Shown here: piece after piece, positions 16,543-25,824 of the stretch | Position numbering within the stretch: position 1 is the stretch's first letter | Layout: each line of letters opens with the position of its first letter | Source: Ignavibacteria bacterium | GTDB lineage: Bacteria; Bacteroidota; Ignavibacteria; Ignavibacteriales; SURF-24 | DNA length: 64,000 nt | Assembly (NCBI GenBank): GCA_025612245.1 | Contig: JAAXKQ010000002.1 | Coordinates: 1 to 64,000 of the forward strand | Reading direction: 5' to 3' | Notes under the pieces: generated by a model | The model's input: only the letters and a program-made list of their open reading frames with translations | What the model was told of the DNA's origin: nothing | Database searches by the model: none | Made by a program: the position numbers and the translations under genes

Positions 16543-16789
16543 ATTGGCCGAAAATATCAAGGCTTCTGGAAGCTATTCCATGATATCCAAGCCGTTCACA
16601 AATGTCCTTTATTTTACGGCCTAAAATTGAATGTAATGTCTGAAAAGGTCTTTCTCCAATCATTTCATTCAGATTTTCTATGTAAAGTTTTTGATTCTCA
16701 TGAGCTAATTTGTGAATAATATCGTGTGAATCAAATTCATCACCTGAATTGAGAATTACCTGTTCAATCAAATTATCTGGAATGCTCAT
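16511..16789 (-). CDS. Unknown small protein
   Basis: A 92-residue protein starting MSIPDNLIEQ, behind GGAG with a five-base gap, which decides the start over an upstream in-frame ATG at 16870. It is acidic in the first half and ends in a basic, globular-looking part (HSILGRKIKDICERLGY, then DIFGQYGECVRWSKN). I do not recognise it. It is AT-rich relative to the ABC genes and sits in the accessory region. See the overlapping frame at 16387..16542. Confidence 0.6.
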   Translation of the reverse strand: MSIPDNLIEQVILNSGDEFDSHDIIHKLAHENQKLYIENLNEMIGERPFQTLHSILGRKIKDICERLGYHGIASRSLDIFGQYGECVRWSKN

Positions 16790-17337
16790 TTTTACTCCGA
16801 TTATGTGAGACTTATATATTGTGGTTAGTGCTAAACTTCTTTTTACCGGCTGGTCACAATTATTTCCCATTTATTTTTGGTTAATTGCTGGCTCTATATG
16901 ACAAAGAAAAATTACTTTCAAGGGTATGATTCTGAAACTGTTATACCTCAAAATTCCTCATCTGTCAATCCCAAATTCCGTTCAGCCATGCTAATTTTAT
17001 TTCTTATTAGTTCTTAAAGTAGAAGATATATTTGCCTAAAACAGCGATCCATCAATGAGCGAATTTCCAATGGAAACTTTGCGAATAAGTATGAAATTGT
17101 CAACCACCTTAATTATATGTCATAGACTAATTTATCGTTAGAATTATAGCTGGGAGGGTTTTTGTTTTTGCAGGTTACCAGGAATTAGATGGAATCTAAG
17201 CGGCATATATGGAGCCGACTATGAGCGGTCCTTTGATCTTTTCTTCATGTATTTCTCTACAAATAGAATACCGCAACGCGGTAATTGAGACGGCACATTT
17301 ATAACTGTTCTGATCTCATATTATTGCTCTCCCTTCC

Positions 17338-17420
17338 CCCTTTATAATTTTTCCTTTTCCCTTCCCCCTTTTTAATTTTTCCTTTTTAATTTCTCCTTTC
17401 CCCTTTTCCTTTTTAATTCC
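17338..17420. repeat. Pyrimidine-rich low-complexity tract
   Basis: Repeated CCTTTTTAATTTTTCC-like units, the reverse complement of the purine tracts at 12.7 and 14.7 kb, and the longest of the three. Confidence 0.7.
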
Positions 17421-17433
17421 CGAACGAAATTTC

Positions 17434-17467
17434 TTTCTACAGAAAAGGGCTTTCTACAGAAAAGGGC
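17434..17467. repeat. 17-base tandem duplication
   Basis: TTTCTACAGAAAAGGGC occurs twice in direct succession (17434-17450 and 17451-17467). The second copy runs into the REP-like hairpin. Confidence 0.85.
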
Positions 17468-17487
17468 GAACCGCCGTTCGCCCCTAC
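17464..17487 (-). repeat. REP-like hairpin, GTAG head, copy 2
   Basis: On the minus strand it reads GTAG, then GGGCGAAC-GGCG-GTTCGCCC. It differs from copy 1 (12738-12761) by one compensated base pair and lies in opposite orientation. Confidence 0.75.
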
Positions 17488-17526
17488 GGAAAACGGAAAT
17501 TGCTTTGTACGCCGCATCGAATCTTC

Positions 17527-19368
17527 CTACTTCACCAACAACATCTTCTTTACGCTCTTGAATTCCTGCCCGTTTAAAGGCGAGCGGGCGTCAATGGCGT
17601 AAAAATACAGGCCCGAGGGTAAATCGGTGGCGTCGAATCTTACTTCGTACAAACCCTGGTGCTGTATGCCGTTTACAAGCTCACGGATTACTTTGCCCAG
17701 TGAATTATAAATGGTCAGCTTTACGCTGCTTTCAAAGGGAATTGCATAATCGATTTTTGTCGAAGGATTAAAAGGATTCGGATAATTCTGGAAAAGGTCA
17801 AATTCCAGAGGCAGCACTCCTTCCTTTGTCTCAACCGAGGTAATTGTCGTAACAGCTGCCTCGTTGCTGTACTGCGAGACGGCAGCGCTGTTAAAGGACT
17901 TTATCCGGTAGGTGTATGCCGTAGCCATGGAAACCGTGGAATCGATAAAGCTCGTCTTGTTAATGGCGGCGGTATCGATTACTTCAAAACCGCCCGTGGT
18001 TTTTCTTTCTATTATAAATCCCGCCTCATTATCCGAATTGTCGCCCCAGGTAAGCTTTACTTTCTTTATGCCGAATGAGCTTGCCTGAAGGGCATCGGGA
18101 GAGAGCATCACTGTTACAAAACTGCATGCGTTCGAAAACTGGCTCGACCCTGCGGAGTTTTTCGAGCTTACACGCCAGTAATACCGGGTGCCGTTCTTCA
18201 GGCTGTAGATATCCTGTGAGGTTTTTGTGATCGTTGAATCATCAAAAAACACGGTTGAAAAGTCGCTTTTATTGGATACCTGCAGGCGGTACATCAGTGC
18301 ATTTGGCGCCGTATTCCACATGAGAGTTATGTTTAAGGGCTGGAACGTTGCCCCATCGGCCGGAGAGGTCAGTACGGGAACGTTGGGCAGGGGTTTAATT
18401 GTGGTAAAATTCCACGTGTCTGAAAAAATTCCTGTGTTACTCCCCTGTTTTGCCCTTACACGCCAGTAATAAGTTGTACTATTGCTTAATGGCGGCAGCT
18501 CACGCGAGGTCTCTTTTACCGACGCATCCTCAAAAAATATGGAGGAAAAAGCGGGATATGTGGAAACCTGCAGCTGGTAGCTGTCGGCCGAAAGGACGGG
18601 CTTCCATTTTAATGTAACGTTTAAGGACTGATTATTGGAAGAATTTGCCGGGGAGAGCAGAGGCGTCTGCGCCAGCACGACCGAAAAGCGCCAGACCTGC
18701 GACCAGTCGCTTAGTCCCCCTTTGTTATATGCATTTACTCTCCAGAAGTATTTCATGCCGTTTTTAAGGTTGCTTATCTGCATGGAGTTTGTTCTGAGCG
18801 TATCGATGTGATGGGTAACGTTGTTAAAGAAAGTATCGGCTGCCAGCTCCAGCGTATAGATCTTTGCGCCTTCGGATGGATACCACTTCATAAGGATGCT
18901 CTGCGGCTGATTTACCGCGCCGTCTGAAGGCGACATAAGTGCAGGCTTGGGAGGTGCAGCAGAGACGGTCGTAAAGCCCCAGATCTCCGACCAGGAGCTT
19001 TCCTGCCCCAGGAAATCTATTGCCTTTACTCTCCAGAAGTACTTCCTGCTGTTCTGCAGCCACCATAATTCGTAATAAATATTGGTAACAACGCTATCCC
19101 TTACCCCGTAGTTGAAAAGGCTGTCGGTGGCAACCTGAACTTCGTACGTTGCGGCGTCAGAAATAGTTGACCAGCTAAGGGAAGTCTTAAGCGGCCTGTC
19201 AATTGACTGGTTGGAAGGCGAATAAAGCTGCGGTGTAGAAGGTGCAGCAATATTTAATGTATCGGCCTGGAGGACAAAAAATCCTTTGGAACTGTATTCA
19301 TTGGCTGAAATTGCTGCAGAATTCAGGAAAATATAACAAACCATCAACAGCATACCGATCTTTTTCAT
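17527..19368 (-). CDS. T9SS-exported multi-FN3 protein
   Basis: A 613-residue secreted protein. Residues 1-22 are a signal peptide. Four tandem FN3-like modules follow (about 38-420), each with the pattern P-x-L-x-S-P, a S/K-W strand and YFWRV or YYWRV. Another FN3 (about 424-505) has the GFIIERK motif. The last 80 residues are a type IX secretion C-terminal domain (QNYPNPFNPSTKI, then LPSGLYFY and a KKMLLVK end). It is probably surface-anchored or released, and the ligand is unknown. The last two modules closely match those of the protein at 47443..49485. Confidence 0.92.
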   Translation of the reverse strand: MKKIGMLLMVCYIFLNSAAISANEYSSKGFFVLQADTLNIAAPSTPQLYSPSNQSIDRPLKTSLSWSTISDAATYEVQVATDSLFNYGVRDSVVTNIYYELWWLQNSRKYFWRVKAIDFLGQESSWSEIWGFTTVSAAPPKPALMSPSDGAVNQPQSILMKWYPSEGAKIYTLELAADTFFNNVTHHIDTLRTNSMQISNLKNGMKYFWRVNAYNKGGLSDWSQVWRFSVVLAQTPLLSPANSSNNQSLNVTLKWKPVLSADSYQLQVSTYPAFSSIFFEDASVKETSRELPPLSNSTTYYWRVRAKQGSNTGIFSDTWNFTTIKPLPNVPVLTSPADGATFQPLNITLMWNTAPNALMYRLQVSNKSDFSTVFFDDSTITKTSQDIYSLKNGTRYYWRVSSKNSAGSSQFSNACSFVTVMLSPDALQASSFGIKKVKLTWGDNSDNEAGFIIERKTTGGFEVIDTAAINKTSFIDSTVSMATAYTYRIKSFNSAAVSQYSNEAAVTTITSVETKEGVLPLEFDLFQNYPNPFNPSTKIDYAIPFESSVKLTIYNSLGKVIRELVNGIQHQGLYEVRFDATDLPSGLYFYAIDARSPLNGQEFKSVKKMLLVK

Positions 19369-19449
19369 AGCTACCCTCTCCTGATGTTAATATATAGTCA
19401 GTAATTACGCTTTTGAAAATAAAATTGCTCAAATACCTGGCTCATGGCT

Positions 19450-19459
19450 GGCTTTAGCC
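19450..19459. repeat. GGCTTTAGCC motif, copy 1
   Basis: Exact intergenic 10-mer shared with 24601-24610 and 38238-38247. Confidence 0.55.
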
Positions 19460-19642
19460 TGTTATGAATTAAAAGAACAGGGTTTCAGTAACCAGTATAA
19501 AAACACTGCAAGTACTTTTAATTACATATTTATGGGGAAAATTTGCAAGTGCACAGATCACGAACGGGATTTCTGAGCTCGGGGGTATAGAGAAAGAAAG
19601 CCATGCCGGGGTGCATAAAGGAGAGTGAAAAAGAAAAGCTGA

Positions 19643-19694
19643 ACCTGCCGGGGGTGGGTTTCATATTTCAAAAACCGGATCTTCCCCGGCAGGT
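19643..19694 (-). terminator. Hairpin after DUF4142 gene
   Basis: ACCTGCCGGGG (19643-19653) pairs perfectly with CCCCGGCAGGT (19684-19694) across a 30-base loop. On the minus strand a T-rich stretch follows about seven bases later. Confidence 0.6.
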
Positions 19695-19719
19695 CCACTT
19701 ATATTAAAGCAAAGCTGGG

Positions 19720-20340
19720 TTATTTACCAAGCTTTTCCTGTATATCCTGTGCCATCTTCAGGTGCTGGCGCAGTGTAGGCAGTGTCTTCTGGGCAAAAGC
19801 CTTCAGTTCGGGACTTTGTGCATTCTCAGCCATATCCTCAAAGTTTTTGATGTCCTTTTCGTGATCTTTTACCATGAGGTCGATATATTGCTTGTCGAAT
19901 TCGCTGCCCGAGAGTTTGGAGAGTTTATCCACATCTTCGCGGCTTTCATCCTTAAGGACTCCGGGTACGGGGATATTTTCCTTTGCAGCGATAGACTTGA
20001 GTTCATCGTTTGCCTTGGAGTGATCGTCAATCATCCTGCGTCCGAAGTCCTTTACTTCCTGGCTGCTGGCGTTCTGTACGGCCATTGTTCCCAGTTCAAC
20101 CTCCATCATTCCACCGCTTGCGGCATCAGAGACAAACTCCTGGTTTACACTGGAAGCCGTAGAAGAGCCGGTTCTTGAGGATCCCGTGGCCCCGGTGTTA
20201 TCAGTACCTGTCCCGGTTGTAGATGTGCCTGTTCCGTCTCCCGTGGTGCCGCCGGAACCGGTAGTAGATCTTGTGCTGGAACATGCATCTATAAAGAACA
20301 GCATTGCAATCAAAGCTAATATTACTGATATTTTTTTCAT
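19720..20340 (-). CDS. DUF4142 lipoprotein
   Basis: A 206-residue lipoprotein. The chosen ATG (20340) follows GGAGG, and a longer open frame adds a basic, non-signal leader. Residues 1-20 are a lipoprotein signal ending in DACSS. A Thr/Gly/Ser-rich linker follows, then a DUF4142 domain (about 68-205), a four-helix ferritin-like bundle with VKDFGRRMIDDHSKAN and a second helix pair (VKDHEKDIKNFEDMA). The family is periplasmic and often stress-induced. The His residues could bind metal, but this is unproven. Confidence 0.9.
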   Translation of the reverse strand: MKKISVILALIAMLFFIDACSSTRSTTGSGGTTGDGTGTSTTGTGTDNTGATGSSRTGSSTASSVNQEFVSDAASGGMMEVELGTMAVQNASSQEVKDFGRRMIDDHSKANDELKSIAAKENIPVPGVLKDESREDVDKLSKLSGSEFDKQYIDLMVKDHEKDIKNFEDMAENAQSPELKAFAQKTLPTLRQHLKMAQDIQEKLGK

Positions 20341-20609
20341 CTTTCTCGCTCCTCCTTTTTTTATTAAAAGAAATTCTGCCCGTCTGCATAATTTTAACAA
20401 AAAACGCATAATCAGGCCTAAATATTAACTTAAAGAGTTTTCTTATAATTGCAATGCTATATTTTTTAGCAGGGCCAAAGGGAAAAATGAAACCGGAGGG
20501 GGCCAACTTTTAAAAACATTAATGTGCAAATATGAAAGGAAAGTTATAAATTATGTCCCCGGAATATCCGATAATTACATAATTCTTAACAACATAGCTG
20601 CGGACTAAA

Positions 20610-22511
20610 ATGAAAATTAAAAAGATTCGTGATTGGGGAATCTTCTCAAAGATATTAAGTTTCAGCGTTTTGTTTTCTGTATGCCTCTGGGGGGCGTTCG
20701 AATTTTATTTTCTTCCAAAGATAGAAGATAACATTTATGAGAACAAAAAAACCGGGCTAAAGAATGTGCTGGACGTAACCTGTTCGGTTTTGGAGAACCT
20801 GCAGGGCAAGGTTGACAGGGGGATAATTACACAGGATAGCGCAAAAGCCCTTGCATTTAACCTGATACAGAACATGAAATTCCACGAGAAGGACTATTTG
20901 TTCGTAAACGATCTCGACGGTTACTGCCGTGTTTCACGCAACAGTGCCAACGTCGGGAAATTCGTCGGCAATGACCACGACGACAAAGGCAACTACACGC
21001 AGAAGATCTGGAGCAGCATAAGCGAGAAAAAAGGCGGAGGCTCTACAATCTTCCACTACAAGGTAAACAATGAAATGGTATCTAAATTATACTGCTTTGA
21101 ACTCTTCCGCCCCTGGCGCTGGATTGTAGTCAACGGTATGATGATTAAGGATATCGACAAGGAAGTCTCCGAGGTCAGAAGCAACTTTATACTTGCCATA
21201 TTGTTAATTACACTTCTTACGCTCGGCTCGGCTTATTTTTATGCGCGTAACATAGCTAAGCCTATTAAGCTGCTTTCAGAAGGGGCGCAGAAGGTTTCTC
21301 ACGGCGATTATAACGTTTCCGTGTCAATAGACAGCCATAACGAGGTGGGCGATCTGGCAGGGGCCTTTAATATAATGATAGGCAACATAAAACAGCTCGT
21401 CGACGAGTCCAGGCAGAAAAAAGAGGAAGCCGAGGCTGCAGCACTCCAGGCGGAAAAGGCCAGGACCGCCGCCGTTGAGCAGAGCAATTATCTTACCGAA
21501 AGCACAAATGAAATGCTTAGGGCAATAGAAAAGCTTTCCGACGGCGACCTTACGGTTTCTCTTACAGCTAAAAAACAGGATGACGTGGGAAGGCTTTTTA
21601 ACGGATTTAACAAGGCTGTTGCCCGCATAAGAGAGATGTTCGAAAAAATTGTTGAAGCTGTTGGTGCAACTGCCAGCGCAAGCAATGAAATCTCCTCCAG
21701 CACAGAGGAAATGGCCGCAAATTCCAGCCAGCAGAGCATGCAGGCAGCAGAAGTGGCCGGGGCAGTTGAGGAGATGACAAAGACAATATTTGCAAGCACT
21801 GAAAACTCCAGGGTTGCAGCCGACTCGGCTGCAAAGAACGGCGAAAACGCAAGGAATGGCGGAGAGATTGTAATTGAGACAATTAACGGCATGAATAAGA
21901 TTGCCGGGGTTGTAATGAGCGTGGCTGGAACGGTTGAAAAACTTGGAGCCAGCAGTAATCAGATCGGCGAAATAATACAGGTAATTGACGACATAGCAGA
22001 CCAGACGAACCTCTTAGCCTTAAATGCAGCAATTGAGGCTGCACGTGCAGGTGAGCAGGGGCGTGGCTTTGCAGTAGTAGCAGACGAGGTAAGGAAACTT
22101 GCAGAGCGGACCACCAAGGCAACAAAGGAGATTGCGGACACGATAAAGCAGATACAGGGAGACACAGATCTTGCCGTATCTTCCATTAAGCAGGGAACTA
22201 CGGAAGTGGAAAAGGGCAAGAATCTGGCTGAAAAAGCCGGGCAGTCGCTCCAGGAGATCATAGTAGGAGCCGAAAAGGGAGCCGACCTGATAAAGCAGCT
22301 TGCCGCGGCAAGTGAACAGCAGGCGGCAACAAGCGAACAGATGAGCAAAAATATTGAAGGCATCAATACTTCAATACAGCAGTCTTCCTCGGGCATCCGC
22401 GAGATTGCAAAGGCTTCAGAAGACCTTAATCGTCTGACGATAAACCTTCAGGAGGTGATCTCTAGGTTCAGGATTTCAGAGGAAAATAACGCCCTAACGG
22501 CACGGGGCTGA
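20610..22511 (+). CDS. Methyl-accepting chemotaxis protein
   Basis: A 633-residue chemoreceptor. A membrane segment (about 15-33) precedes a periplasmic single Cache domain (about 38-188) with the [10 protein letters not shown] strand. The second membrane segment is 192-212, followed by one HAMP (212-265), a second HAMP-like stretch (about 292-345) and the signalling coiled coil with hairpin tip [20 protein letters not shown]. Methylation-type Glu/Gln pairs flank the tip. There is no CheB/CheR tether at the C-terminus. The single-Cache type suggests small organic acids as ligands. No che genes lie nearby. Confidence 0.95.
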   Translation: MKIKKIRDWGIFSKILSFSVLFSVCLWGAFEFYFLPKIEDNIYENKKTGLKNVLDVTCSVLENLQGKVDRGIITQDSAKALAFNLIQNMKFHEKDYLFVNDLDGYCRVSRNSANVGKFVGNDHDDKGNYTQKIWSSISEKKGGGSTIFHYKVNNEMVSKLYCFELFRPWRWIVVNGMMIKDIDKEVSEVRSNFILAILLITLLTLGSAYFYARNIAKPIKLLSEGAQKVSHGDYNVSVSIDSHNEVGDLAGAFNIMIGNIKQLVDESRQKKEEAEAAALQAEKARTAAVEQSNYLTESTNEMLRAIEKLSDGDLTVSLTAKKQDDVGRLFNGFNKAVARIREMFEKIVEAVGATASASNEISSSTEEMAANSSQQSMQAAEVAGAVEEMTKTIFASTENSRVAADSAAKNGENARNGGEIVIETINGMNKIAGVVMSVAGTVEKLGASSNQIGEIIQVIDDIADQTNLLALNAAIEAARAGEQGRGFAVVADEVRKLAERTTKATKEIADTIKQIQGDTDLAVSSIKQGTTEVEKGKNLAEKAGQSLQEIIVGAEKGADLIKQLAAASEQQAATSEQMSKNIEGINTSIQQSSSGIREIAKASEDLNRLTINLQEVISRFRISEENNALTARG

Positions 22512-22544
22512 AAGGCTCTTAAAAATAATGTAGGTCATAAAAAA

Positions 22545-22574
22545 GGGAGAGGCTGCACTATGGCAGCCTCTCCC
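22545..22574. terminator. Bidirectional terminator between chemoreceptor and symporter
   Basis: Perfect 12-bp stem GGGAGAGGCTGC / GCAGCCTCTCCC with a six-base loop. It is flanked by A and T runs and serves both convergent genes. Confidence 0.88.
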
Positions 22575-22605
22575 TTTACTTTTTATGTACGTGTATTAAC
22601 TTACC

Positions 22606-24384
22606 TTATGAACCCAGGGCTTCCCAGCCTTTTCTGTTCATATTGTAGTAGATAATTCCGCCGAAGAAGATTCCAACAATAAGCAATCCCAGTCCCATTA
22701 GCGTGCTTCCAAGAACAATGCGGCCTACTCCAAAGAGTGTGCAGTAGATCATTATTACGCCGCTGACCCAGTTCATGAGGTTGAACAAACCGTCTTTCTG
22801 GGGTATAATGTCTGTAGCCTGTTTTGCAATAGGAGCCCACATTGTGGCATTAGGACGAACCCTGCGGTAGAACGAAAGGAGAACCTCGTTGGGTTCGGGC
22901 TTAGTCAGGTATGTAACCGTCAGCCATACGCCGGTTGTAATAACGGTTGTAATTAAGAGAAGATAAGCAAACTGGTAAGGGTTGCTTTCCGTAAGTCCGA
23001 AACCGAACTGAAGCGTGAGCGAAACTACGAATGCCGAAGCCATGGCTGAAATTTCGCTCCATGCGTTAATTCTCCACCAGAACCAGCGAAGTATGTAAAC
23101 CAGTCCTGTTCCGGCGCCAAGGGCCATCAGAAGCTGCCAAGCGCTTGCAATTGAATCCATATAGAAGGTAACAATAGCCGAAAGTATCATAAGGACCATC
23201 GTAACTACCTGAGAAAACTTTACGTAGTGCTTTTCCGATTTTTCGGGTATGAACCTTCTGTAAACGTCATTTACAAGGTAGCTGGCGCCCCAGTTAAGCT
23301 GTGTGCCGATGGTTGACATGTAAGCAGCAGCAAAAGCCGCAAGCATCAGTCCCCTGAAATATGAGGGAAGGTCGCTGATTAAGATTCTTATGTAACCTGA
23401 TTCCGGATCGGCATGAAAAGCCGGGTCGTTGTTATAGCGTACAACTGCAACAAGAGCAACTATTACCCATGGCCAGGGGCGCAGAGCATAATGAGCGATG
23501 TTGAACCAGAGTGTAGCCAGAAGTGAATGCTTTTCGTTTTTTGCGCAGAAAATTCTCTGTGCAACGTATCCGCCGCCGCCCGGTTCAGCTCCCGGGTACC
23601 AGCTTGCCCACCAGTTAACGGCAATGAATACGAAAAACGTAATCATTGGCATCCAGGTCGAATTCAGATCGGGCACAAATGACAAAATTGAGCTTGAGGG
23701 ATCGCGGTGCTGATCGATTTCGTGCAGTTTTGTAACGAGTGATCCCATGCCGCCAGTAGCTGAAACTGCGTAAACTGCAAGCAGTATAACCATACTCATC
23801 TTCAGGAAGAACTGGAACATGTCAGTCCACAGAACGCCCCAGAGTCCTGAAAGGCTTGAAATAGAAGCTGTAATGAACATAATAAGAATTGCAAAGAAGA
23901 GGGCTTCGATCTTTGAGATGCCGAGAACGGACATCATGATTTTTACGATAGCCAGGTTGACCCAGCCCATAATGATCAGGTTGATCGGAAGTCCCAGATA
24001 AATCGCGCGGAAAATGCGCAGGAAAGCCGCCGGTTTTCCGTGGTAGCGGATTTCGGCAAACTCAACGTCAGTTAAAACCCCGGCGCGGCGCCAGAGCTTT
24101 GCATAGAAAAAGACTGTAAGCATTCCGCTGAAAACCATGCTCCACCAGATCCAGTTCCCTGCAATGCCATTCCTGGCAACAAGTCCTGTTACAACAAGCG
24201 GAGTATCTGCGGCAAAGGTTGTGGCGACCATGGAAGTACCTGCCAGCCACCAGCTGACATTACGGCCCGAGACGAAAAAGTCGCTGACGCTTTGCGTAGC
24301 TCTTTTGCGGAGATAAAGAGCTACAGCCAGGTTGAAAAGAAAATACAAGGCAATAACAAGCCAGTCAACATAATTTAGCTGCAT
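22606..24384 (-). CDS. Sodium:solute symporter (SSS family)
   Basis: A 592-residue membrane transporter with about 13-14 helices. The N-terminus (NYVDWLVIALYF, then SVSDFFVSGRNVSWWLAGTSM) and the broken first helix are typical of the SGLT/PutP superfamily, which co-transports sodium with sugars, amino acids or carboxylates. The substrate cannot be read from sequence. The C-terminus has two extra helices. It is a single gene ending at a shared terminator, preceded by a 375-base leader region that contains a structured repeat. Confidence 0.92.
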   Translation of the reverse strand: MQLNYVDWLVIALYFLFNLAVALYLRKRATQSVSDFFVSGRNVSWWLAGTSMVATTFAADTPLVVTGLVARNGIAGNWIWWSMVFSGMLTVFFYAKLWRRAGVLTDVEFAEIRYHGKPAAFLRIFRAIYLGLPINLIIMGWVNLAIVKIMMSVLGISKIEALFFAILIMFITASISSLSGLWGVLWTDMFQFFLKMSMVILLAVYAVSATGGMGSLVTKLHEIDQHRDPSSSILSFVPDLNSTWMPMITFFVFIAVNWWASWYPGAEPGGGGYVAQRIFCAKNEKHSLLATLWFNIAHYALRPWPWVIVALVAVVRYNNDPAFHADPESGYIRILISDLPSYFRGLMLAAFAAAYMSTIGTQLNWGASYLVNDVYRRFIPEKSEKHYVKFSQVVTMVLMILSAIVTFYMDSIASAWQLLMALGAGTGLVYILRWFWWRINAWSEISAMASAFVVSLTLQFGFGLTESNPYQFAYLLLITTVITTGVWLTVTYLTKPEPNEVLLSFYRRVRPNATMWAPIAKQATDIIPQKDGLFNLMNWVSGVIMIYCTLFGVGRIVLGSTLMGLGLLIVGIFFGGIIYYNMNRKGWEALGS

Positions 24385-24759
24385 TTAGCAATCTCCAGAT
24401 TTAATAATCTTTAATTATAGGATAAGTCTCTCTTCAAAAAGACAATATACTGTGTGTGCAAAGTTAAAGAATATTGAAAAATAAACAAACGAGGGTATTA
24501 ATAATTCCCGGGGAAATCTTTTTGTAAAATTGTGCTTGACAATTCCCCTGAATAGCTACGCTCGTCCGCGGATGATCGTGGAATAGGACCTCAAAAAATT
24601 GGCTTTAGCCCCAGCTAAGAGGAAGGGATACCGAACTCCGGGGACTTCGAATAATTTTCTGAGAAAGTCATTTCCTAAAGGCAAGTCATCCCCTCTTGGG
24701 ATTTAATTAGTGTCAACTGTTCCTTAGGTTAACGGATAAATCCAGAATCAGCCAATCCC
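24385..24759. other. Intergenic region with long imperfect inverted repeat
   Basis: About 375 bases without a gene. It contains GGCTTTAGCC (24601-24610) and an inverted repeat pairing AAGAGGAAGGGAT (24617-24629) with ATCCCCTCTT (24688-24697), with inner sequence holding TGACTT-like repeats. It may be a non-autonomous repeat, the terminator of the upstream gene, or a leader of the symporter transcript. Confidence 0.5.
24601..24697. repeat. Structured intergenic element with GGCTTTAGCC, copy 2
   Basis: Starts with GGCTTTAGCC, followed by the AAGAGGAAGGGAT / ATCCCCTCTT long-range pairing. It looks like a roughly 100-base folded repeat. Dispersal in the genome cannot be tested here. Confidence 0.45.
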
Positions 24760-25824
24760 TCATTCCTTCTGTCTGAAATCAAAGGCCTTTATACCGGGGG
24801 CCATGTAGCGCCTCCAGTAACGGGTGAGCGAGGAATAGGTGAAAAAATTATTTATGCTCCTGTTCTTTATCGTAAAATGCAGGATGTGGTACGCTATAAA
24901 GATAAAGAGCATCTTGAAGCTCCATCTGGAGGCGTCATACAGAAAATTAGAAGCCACAGCCGGAGCGCCGGGTAAATATTTTGAAATTATTGCCGAAAGC
25001 CAGAATGAGTAAGGAATAAAGGACAGTACGATGAAGATCAAAACGACAAACGAATGTGCCGTTTGAATGGACTTGGTAGGGCATATATTCATGCATCTCA
25101 TGCAGCTTTCACACTTAAACGACCAGTAGGGGCGTCCATCTACTATTTTAACGGCTCCCGTGGGGCATCTTTTCTCGCAAAGCCTGCAGTTACCGCAGTC
25201 GGAAGAAGAGATGAAAGTCTTGGCCAGTATAAAGCGCCCGAAGAGGGAATATCCTATGGCAACGGGAATTATTGCAATGTCTATTGGAAGCGACAGGAGT
25301 CCCTTATAGGTCCTTTTTCCCGTAAGGATTTTTTCGGAGAAGTTTTCTACAATGCTCCGGCATCTTTCTATAATTAGTTCAACTGTCTTCTCATTCAGTC
25401 CCGGATGAATTGATATCCAGTTTGAGGGCATATCAAGGGGGAGCAGTCCCTTAATATTAAAGCTCTTCATTTTAAGTACGAGAATTGCCAGCAACTGTGC
25501 CATGCCGCTAAGTCCCGGGGTAAACCAACGTCCGGCCTTCATACCAGCTCTTGTATTAAGAAGAAAGGCATCCTGTTTCCCAATGAGGGGAAAAACGAGC
25601 ATGAACTTAAGCATTATCCAGGGCAGGCTGAATCCGTGCGTTGGGTAAAGGAACCCGATGAGCGTCTTTCCTTCCTGAGAAGGAAAAGAAGGCTTCTTAA
25701 AGCGGTCAACCGGAATAAGCGAAGCGTTAAGTCCCTTTAAAGCTGCGCTTTTAGTGATCCACCTTGCCGCTGTAAGCGCGTTGCCTGTACCGCTGAAATA
25801 ATATATGACGAGATTTTTATACAT
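24760..25824 (-). CDS. EFR1-type flavodoxin-ferredoxin protein with membrane tail
   Basis: A 354-residue redox protein. It starts with a flavodoxin-like fold with an FMN-loop YYFSGTGNA, then has two 4Fe-4S motifs, CGNCRLCEKRCP and CESCMRCMNICP (about 212-255). The C-terminal 100 residues add two hydrophobic segments. I chose the ATG at 25824 because it places the first strand at the N-terminus as in EFR1 family members. The open frame extends 34 residues further up to 25926. It probably moves electrons at the membrane. The partner is unknown and no redox operon adjoins. Confidence 0.85.
   Translation of the reverse strand: MYKNLVIYYFSGTGNALTAARWITKSAALKGLNASLIPVDRFKKPSFPSQEGKTLIGFLYPTHGFSLPWIMLKFMLVFPLIGKQDAFLLNTRAGMKAGRWFTPGLSGMAQLLAILVLKMKSFNIKGLLPLDMPSNWISIHPGLNEKTVELIIERCRSIVENFSEKILTGKRTYKGLLSLPIDIAIIPVAIGYSLFGRFILAKTFISSSDCGNCRLCEKRCPTGAVKIVDGRPYWSFKCESCMRCMNICPTKSIQTAHSFVVLIFIVLSFIPYSFWLSAIISKYLPGAPAVASNFLYDASRWSFKMLFIFIAYHILHFTIKNRSINNFFTYSSLTRYWRRYMAPGIKAFDFRQKE

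Larger units (their letters stand above)
16790..17526. other. Long gene-poor stretch with repeats
   Basis: About 740 bases with no supported gene. The first half is AT-rich and holds a 39-codon frame (16898..17017) without a ribosome site. The second half holds a pyrimidine-rich tract (17338-17420), a 17-base tandem duplication (17434-17467) and a REP-like hairpin (17464-17487). These repeats resemble those at 12.7 kb, so the two may bracket the accessory segment. Confidence 0.55.
19369..19719. other. Intergenic region with repeat motif and hairpin
   Basis: About 350 bases between two minus-strand genes. It holds the promoter of the FN3 protein, one of three copies of GGCTTTAGCC (19450-19459) and, near its right end, the terminator of the DUF4142 gene. 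No coding frame is evident. Confidence 0.5.

Noticed and set aside
16322-16624. 100-codon plus-strand frame
   Set aside because: It overlaps the minus-strand small gene that has a clear GGAG start, and its translation has no family features.
16898-17017. 39-codon frame starting MTKKNYFQGYD
   Set aside because: Slight resemblance to transposase N-termini, but too short and without a ribosome site to call.
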